Shown piece after piece: positions 56,660 through 64,000 of a stretch of DNA of 64,000 nt. The stretch is from Sambucus nigra. Taxonomy: Eukaryota > Streptophyta > Magnoliopsida > Dipsacales > Adoxaceae. Every line of letters starts with the position of its first letter. Position 1 is the first letter of the stretch. The translations under genes were made by a program, and so were the position numbers. Location of the stretch: the NCBI GenBank assembly GCA_949130495.1, contig OX422210.1:502363760-502427759 (forward strand). Direction: 5' to 3'. The notes beneath the pieces were generated by a model, which was not told the origin of the DNA, ran no database searches, and saw nothing but the letters and a program-made list of their open reading frames with translations.

Positions 56660-57435
56660 CAAAAAGAAACATAAACGGGTCAGAGCCCGAGGTATAAAAA
56701 TATTTAGCAAGTGTGTTAACCGTGCATAATAAATATAAATGCACTATTTCATAATTAGAGTGCAGTCGCACCCTCGTGAAACCCTTAACTCACCTCTCAA
56801 CTACAGCGCGCACCTAATCGCGTCCTAGAACCTTAATTAAGTTACCCCACCCACTTAAGGACAACTTACCTGACCATATGCACGGCCTATCCCAGCAAAA
56901 TCCTCCATCTTAACATAACCCAAAAATATCCTTTCCATTTTAGCCCCACATAAATATATACACACAAATATATATACCGTACACGACTTTCTTATTTCTT
57001 GTTATTTGCTTAAACAAATCATTAGTCTTAGTACAACACATATTAACATTTGATTTCAATATAAGAGTTCATTCTCTAAATAACATACATTCTGGTAATA
57101 AAAGCATAACTTCTCTCCACTCCCAACATTGCACTATGTTTCGTGCGTGCGGCATATCACAAAGAGAAATCCAAACAAGCACCCCCCCCCCCCGATACAC
57201 TACTCCTTGACAATGTTGATCGTATGGATCCATTATGTCCACACAAATCCTACTACTACAACTACCTATTTAGATAATACTATCTAAAAACATAATTGGA
57301 ATCTCCATTAAATCCTTGGGTCGATATAACCGCAATTGTCTCTAAGTACGATTCTCCGACCCTAATAAACTAGTACACCAAATCACCTAAGATGTACATC
57401 ATAGAAACTCCATATCCTCTTCACATATAGGATAT

Positions 57436-57490
<55 letters not shown>

Positions 57491-59910
57491 AAATAATTCC
57501 TTCCTATAACCACGTACACATAACACACATAATGTACACTTGCAATTCACATAATATAAACGGTTATAAGATACCAAAATACTGCACCATGCTATCATCT
57601 TCTAGGAATTACTCACTTTCTCCCGGGGTCACCACCTATCGGACAATTATCGCACCGCCATGGCGATAAAATCAATCCTAACCGGAATGTGAGAACGACT
57701 CATACCCAAGACATATCACCCCCCAAAATAAAATCACACAAATAATAATGGACGACTATGACATGGGTAATATCCACACCCTGCTCCTCAAGCCAGGGGC
57801 TTACCCTCATCGCACAACTTCCCATGATAGCATGTGCCGGCTTCACACCATAAGTATATATATCATTCACACTATATATATACATCCATATGATCACATC
57901 ATATAACCAAACCATCACGCACGGTATAGTTATTCACGCCATAAGTACACACATATACACCTATGTATACATATATATCCACATATCCACATATATACAC
58001 CTTATCTCTCATCTGTATGTATGAAATTCATAAACTTGGCTATACGTGTACATAGTCCTCATTATACTAGCTATCACTCCAAGCATATTAACTTAATTTG
58101 TTATATAAATACGATCCCTCACTTGAAGCATATTCATCCATTGCCCCTATGATATGAATAGTCTTCCATTATATTCAACATTAATGTTATCACCCCAAAG
58201 TTTAATGTATATAACAATCACTACACATCCCATCAATATCCGAATGCACATCAATATATCCAATCAAATTCCCGACTATCGGTATACACATGACTAATAG
58301 TCTACAAGCCTCAAGCTTAATCTTAAATTCATTAAATGATCCCATCGTATATTGCGACACCCATAGTTAAACACCCCCCGATATGTGTAAACTATCCCTA
58401 CAATAAGTATGCACAACTATTGGTCGGCAATACGCTAAATCACTCTCATGTTAGATTACGGCTCAATGACTCACTATGAGCCTTTAACATTATCCCATTT
58501 GACAAACTCCCTAAGTTTAATGTCGCTAAGGATACATATCCTCTCCCTCTTATTGGTCTCTCCTAATCAAATCCAGATAAATTCCTATCACTACAATGAC
58601 TCAATACGAAAGTCAGCATCTATATCTCACGTTATGCCATCACAACTTTCTCGAATAATCCTCAACCTCACATCATGTATTGACTTACTTCTAATCTCCA
58701 AACTAGGGCTCCCATCCTCAATGAGATATCTCCCACAACCTCAATGCAATAAACTCCAGTACATATATATATAACTTCCGCAAAATAGCTCAATACATCC
58801 CTATGATTCTTTTATGAGAAAAGTCCTAATAAATCTCAAAAACATATCTCTCATCTCATATACCAATGTCCCAAATTGATAAACCCAATCGAAATGGAAT
58901 AAAACTCACTCTAGAAAAACCTCACCAAAAAAGCCCTGTTTTCGAATCGATTCGGCCTGGCCCGAATCGATTCGGTCTCAAGGGCGAATCGATGCTCTCC
59001 AAATGCGAATCAATTCGGTCCAAAGGACCTGGGAGTTTGTCTCAAGTCGAATCGATTCACCTTGGGTCTGAATCGATTCGGTCATGCAGACCTAACACTT
59101 TTGCCTAAGATGAATCGATTCGCTTAGGGGGGAATCGATTTGGGTTTGTAGAACTTCGAACGATTCTTCTTCTGTACAAAACCCAGGAATTTTAAACCCC
59201 ATAAATCATCTTCTTCCCTTCATCCTTCAACCCAAATATAATTCTAACATCAAAAAATCATCCTATATCAAATCCCACCAAGTTATACACCCTTAAACCC
59301 AAGTATGAACATCAAATGCAAGATTGAAATACCCAAAATCTAGGTTTTGATATAAATGCCCAAAATCCAATTCTTTTTCCCACAATTATGAAATATGATA
59401 CACAAATTAGTTATTTAGCAAGATTAAACACTTGCCTAAGAATTTTAGAGGTTGAATCATCCCCCAAATCACGTACGGGTCGAAATCTCCAAGTTTTCTC
59501 CTCTCTCTTTCTCTCTTTCTTCCTTTCTTCTTCTTTCTTTCTTTCCCTCTTTCTTTCTTTTTCTCTCTTTCTCACAAATGAGATAGGTTGAATTCGTAAG
59601 CCTCTTAAACCTTTAAAACATAAATCCCAGTTTTAAATGATAATACACACTTTAAATGACTCGTTTACTCCAATTCGAGTCAAACTTACTTAAAATTATT
59701 CCAGAACCGAAATAAAACTCAAGGACAATCATTTCAACTATCTCGACCTATCCATAATCAATGGCGCACTTAGAATCATCTTCCGGAATACTTTATAACG
59801 TCCTCAATTTTTGGACCTCTATTTCCAAAATTTTAAAATTCTCCAATTTAAATAAATTTTATTTCTCCCAAAAATTTAATTTCTCAGTCCCAAAGTCACG
59901 GGGTATTACA
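56111..59910 (-). repeat. LARD-like element, 3' LTR (3.8 kb)
   Basis: Starts TGTGACACCCCGCTTAAAAT and ends AAAGTCACGGGGTATTACA. Contains (AT)n tracts at 56624-56658 and 57440-57488, a C10 run at about 57183, a CT-rich stretch at 59500-59575, and eight copies of an AATCGATT palindrome at 58942-59146. No open frame with a known domain. Confidence 0.85.
58942..59146. repeat. Cluster of CGAATCGATTCG palindromes
   Basis: Eight copies or variants at about 58942, 58972, 58984, 59000, 59046, 59067, 59110 and 59131, separated by 15-45 bp of GC-richer sequence, inside the LTR. Unlike the AT-rich surroundings. Confidence 0.88.
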
Positions 59911-61700
59911 TTCTCCCCCCTATAAGAATTTCGTCCGCGAAATTTAAGATATGCCTAGGACTTCGAATCTCATCTAGTCCTTACATCTACCCTCAACATC
60001 TCTATACACATGTCTTCCCCTTCTCACATCGAATCATATAGACTTTAAAAATCAAATTAGCTACCTAGGGCGCCCATACACCCTGTACCTGAGCTCAACT
60101 CGTAAAACCATAACCCGACTTCACTAGCCTCAAAATTGTGATATAACTCTCAAAAAATTTATCTATAGTAGCACATTCAATATATATAAAAGTTTGAAAT
60201 TTCCAATGGTCTAACTCTTCTCAATTCCTGACATTCGCTACTTTCATGCGGGGGAGGTCTCACAAGAGAAATCCAAACAAGGAACCCTCCCAATACACTA
60301 TTGTGTAGCTATGTCGAGGATTGAGATCAGTTGAACCCGTAATAAGGTTTTATAAAAGATTTTTCAAATTATAGATATTGCCTGAAGGCCTATATAACAA
60401 TATACATTATAAAACAATTCCATGTCTTTCGACACGCCAAACAAACACCTTACGTTCTAGACACAAGGCTTCAACAAACACAATATTCTCACCAATACCT
60501 AGTTCTCAAAACTAGCACAACCATGAGCTAAATTCTTTGCTCAATAATGAATCTACTAAACTCTGAACCTCTCAGTTATACATAAGTCCCTTTACATCAC
60601 ATCAAAACATTCTCGCAAGATAAATCCTTCCCTCGTTGGAATACCACTTTTACATACCCTAGCCTATCTATAAAATAATAACATTATAACAACTACTCAA
60701 CAAACCTTATCAATTCGCGCTTTATGAATTCAATGGCACAACTCTCTACTAGCTCATCACGAGACGGTTTATTATCCCAAAAAGAATCCATACCAAGACC
60801 ACACTTGCTCACTCCTTCCTCGAAGGAAATTTTATACACCCTATGGTTATAGCATCTAACCACTCATTATACTTTACATGCGACGTTACCAATACCGCAT
60901 AAAGCGTAACCTAAACCCAAAGAAAGGTATTCCACCCTATCCTTACATAATTTAATGGTTTTCCTTCTTCCATGAATCCTTGTTCATAGTCCTCTACCCC
61001 TTCTAGGACAATCTTTCTTCCTGAAGCCTATTTATCCACAAGAGAAACATCTTCCCTAAAATCCTTCCTAATCCTCTTGAAGGACAAATTGCTATTACGA
61101 CCCCTGATAAATTCTTCAGTCCTAATCAATGGACCCAGTTCTCTAACTTCTCATTACCTTCTTAAATGAAGACAACACTCCTGAAAATGGGACAATGCCA
61201 CATGCCTTTCACCGGTAAGAGTCGCCAACACCAAGTTTCCTAACAAAAGTCGACGAATTTCTCAATCTAAACCTCCTACGGGCTTCACTATTCACTTATC
61301 CTTAAAACTTATCTTATCAATCACAGAATTTGCCATTCAAATCAAATCTCCTTTTCACTCGACCACCGTCAGATCACCTTGAATCACTACTAGAAATCTC
61401 CACCTTATCTCCGCCTAAATCGAGGAAAGAAAATATTTCCAGTCAAAGCGTACCCAAAATCTGTTATGGGTGTTGCATCTCTCATCTTACCCCTTCCGGG
61501 ATGACTTATTCTTGGAGATGTCTGAGACGAAAGCAACTATGTTAGAACGTCATTCAAGTGATTACACCTCGCAGAAGGAGATAAACATAGTTAACACAAC
61601 AATCCTAATAGTAGAGCTCTACATCATGAACGCTTACGGAGGAATGCAGAAAACCTGCACAGATCCTAAAGACACTAGAAGTTGATGCTCTGATACCATC
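59911..61700 (-). other. LARD-like element interior, no gene recognised
   Basis: Begins (minus strand) at the primer binding site GATGGTATCAGAGC (61687-61700) and ends at the polypurine tract (59911-59925). Short open frames on either strand have no recognisable retrotransposon motif. A mostly open plus-strand stretch at 61330-61685 is not matched to anything I know. Confidence 0.65.
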
Positions 61701-64000
61701 TGTGACACCCCACTTAAAATAATAACGGGTGGCCAACCCTATACTACATTAAATCAGAAATCTCAAATGGCTCATTCTTAGCATCAACAGACCATAGTAA
61801 AATAAATAAGGCTAACTATCCGAAACTATAAAAGTGGATGCCAAAAATTAAATAAAACATACAATGGAATTCAAACCAAAAATGAGAATGACTACTAACA
61901 TGAATTAACAATATACATGCTCAACATGAAGAAGGAACATACTCTCAATACATCATAAATACATACAAATATATATCCGAATAAGCTGTCGGGTCACAGA
62001 CATTACAACAACCATAAAAAACAAATATGAAAAGCTACAAATAACTCTTGGGTGTAAACCCGATATACAAAATGAATCCTATATAGATTTAAAACAAGTA
62101 GGAAGCGACTACAATCTAAATCCCGCAACAGTACGCAACTGCTACGGCTCCTAAGACTCTGGATAGAAAAACATCTGGTATCCATGCGGTGGGACACCTT
62201 TAGTAAGAGTATATATATATAGCATAAAGAAATATAAATGGGTCAGAGCCCGAGGTGTAAAAATGTTTAGCAGGTGTGTTAACCGTGCATAACAAATATA
62301 AATGCACTATTTCATAATTAGAGTGGAGTCGCACTCCCGTGAAACCCCCAACTCACCTCTCAACTACAGCATGCACCTAATCGCGTCCTGGAACCTTAAT
62401 TAAGTTACCCCACCCACTTAAGGACAACTTACCTGACCATACGCACGGTCAATCCCAGCATAACCTGCCATCTTAACATAACCCAAAATATCCTTTCCAT
62501 TCAAACCCCACATAAATATATACACACAAATATATATATCGTACACGACTTTCTTATTTCTTGTTATTTGCTTAAACAAATCATTAGTTTTAGTACGACA
62601 CACATTAACATTTGGTTTGAATATAAGAGTTCATTCTTTAAATAACATACATTCTAGTACTAAAAGCATAATTTCTCTCCACTCCCAACATTGCAGTATG
62701 TTTCGTGCGTGGGGCGTCTCGCAAAGCGAATTCCAAACAAGGAACCCCCCGATACACTACTCCTTGACAATGTTGATCGTAGGGATCCATTATGACCACA
62801 CAAATCCTACTACTACAACTACCTAATTAGAGAGTACTATCTAAGAACATAATTAGAATCTCCATTAAAGCCCTGGGTCGATATAATCACAATTGTCTCT
62901 AAGTACGATTCTCCGACCCTAATAAACTAGTACACCAAATCACCCAAGATGTACATCATAGAAACTCCATATCCTCTTCACATATGGGATATACAAATAT
63001 ATATATACTCTAAATATATATAAGCAATCATTCCTTCCTATAACCACGTATACATAACACACATAATGTACACTTGCAATTCACATAATATAAACGGTTA
63101 TAGGATACCAAAATACTGAACCCTGCTATCATCTTCCAGGAATTACTCACTTTCTCCCTGGGTCACCACCTATCGAACTATTATCACATCGCCATGGCGA
63201 CAAAATCAATCCTAACGTATGGGAAGCGGTCATAGTTCCTAATCGGCAAGTGAGAACGACTCATACCCAAGACTTCTCACCCCCAAAAATAAAATCACAC
63301 AAATAATAATGCATGACTATGACCTGGGGAATATCCACACCCTGCTCGTCAAGCCAGGGGCTCACCCTCATCGTGCAACTTCCCATGATAGCATGTGCCG
63401 GGTATGCTTCACACCATAAGTATATATATCATTCATACTATATATATACATCCATATGATCACATCACATAATCAAACCATCACGCACAGTATAGATATT
63501 CACGCCATAAGTACACACTTATAAACCTGTATATACATATATATCCACATATCCACATATATACACACTATCTATCATCTGTATGTATGAAATTCATAAA
63601 CTTGGCTCTACGTGTACATAATCCTCATTATACTAGCTATCACTCCAAATATATCAACTTAATTCGTTATATAAATACGATCCCTCACTTGAAGCATATT
63701 CATCCATCGCCCATATGGTATGAATAGTCTTCCAATATTTTCAACATTAAGGATATCACCCCAAAGTTTAATATATGTAACAATCACTACACATCCCATT
63801 AATATCCAAATGCACATCGATATATCCAATAACAATCCCGACTATCGGTATACACATGACTAATAGTCAACAAGCCTCAAGCTTAATCTTAAATTCATTT
63901 AATGATCCCATCGTATATTTGGACACCCATAGTTAATCACGCCCCGATATGTGTAAACTATCCTAACGATAAGTATGCTCACAACTATTGGTCGGCAATA
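61701..64000 (-). repeat. LARD-like element, 5' LTR (partial in window)
   Basis: Collinear with 56111-58430 with roughly 5-8% difference by eye, plus an indel of about 26 bp (63217-63245 has sequence absent from the other LTR) and much shorter AT tracts. About 1.5 kb of this LTR should lie beyond the window. Confidence 0.88.

Larger units (their letters stand above)
56111..64000 (-). mobile_element. LARD-like LTR element with 3.8-kb LTRs (right end outside window)
   Basis: Read on the minus strand. The 3' LTR is 56111-59910, the interior 59911-61700, and the 5' LTR starts at 61701 and leaves the window. Evidence is the long direct repeat (56111 onward matches 61701 onward over at least 2.3 kb), the TGT-x-A-x-ACCCC inverted termini of the LTR, a minus-strand polypurine tract (GGGGGGAGAA) directly beside 59910 and a Met-tRNA primer binding site beside 61700. 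The interior of about 1790 bp shows no gag or pol motif. Very long LTRs around a short noncoding interior fit the LARD class mobilised by gypsy elements. The LTR termini resemble gypsy LTRs. The target duplication cannot be tested here. Confidence 0.85.

Noticed and set aside
59388..59591. Ser/Phe/Leu-rich 67-codon frame
   Set aside because: Low-complexity CT-rich DNA inside the LARD-like LTR.
1..64000. tRNA, rRNA or other structural RNA genes
   Set aside because: None recognised; the only tRNA-related sequences seen are the primer binding sites of the LTR elements.

Overview
This window looks like repeat-rich heterochromatin from a flowering-plant nuclear genome. It is AT-rich and has no intact host gene that I can support. 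Nearly everything recognisable is a plant transposable element or debris from one: CACTA (En/Spm) transposons, Ty3/gypsy and Ty1/copia-type LTR retrotransposons primed from initiator Met tRNA, MITEs, a 169-bp satellite and microsatellites. I cannot name the species.

Layout. 338-7175 is a complete CACTA transposon (CACTA-1) with a 3-bp target duplication (ATA on both sides), imperfect terminal repeats, subterminal palindromes and a minus-strand, multiply broken TNP2-type transposase. At its 3' side it carries two opposed copies of a B3-domain exon fragment that form a potential hairpin. CACTA-1 appears nested in an older, eroded CACTA (transposase relic 7519-8380; degenerate right end with its own subterminal repeats 13830-14208). 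Between those two parts lies a 4.7-kb array of about 29 monomers of a 169-bp satellite. 14267-17850 holds an unidentified coding relic split by a 425-bp MITE with a perfect 9-bp target duplication.

17850-20746 is a decayed Ty3/gypsy pol on the minus strand. It abuts a compound block (20747-34500) of a gag-only LTR retrotransposon, TR-GAG-1, arranged LTR-internal-LTR-internal-LTR(partial), then a second copy of the gypsy flank, then another LTR and a truncated internal region. A second gag-only element (TR-GAG-2, 35323-43234, AAAAA target duplication) sits in another minus-strand gypsy element (34500-35322 plus 43235-44620) and itself contains a rearranged LTR insertion. A third (TR-GAG-3, 50209-56015, TACAA target duplication) lies further right. 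The three gag-only families share architecture: UBN2-type gag, zinc knuckle, acidic/coiled-coil stretch, second zinc knuckle, no pol, a conserved noncoding block, purine tracts before the 3' LTR, and palindrome clusters in the LTRs. These are traits associated with Sirevirus-type copia elements.

44620-50208 carries MITEs, the left end of a further CACTA, and a two-exon pseudogene fragment of the pyruvate dehydrogenase E1-alpha gene. 56111 to the window end is a minus-strand LTR element with 3.8-kb LTRs around only 1.8 kb of apparently noncoding interior (LARD-like); its second LTR runs off the window.

The genes do not form a pathway. The region is a record of nested insertion, tandem recombination and capture of host exons (B3, PDH E1-alpha). 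The best candidate for an active biological function is the B3 inverted repeat, which could make small RNAs against B3 genes if transcribed; that is inference.
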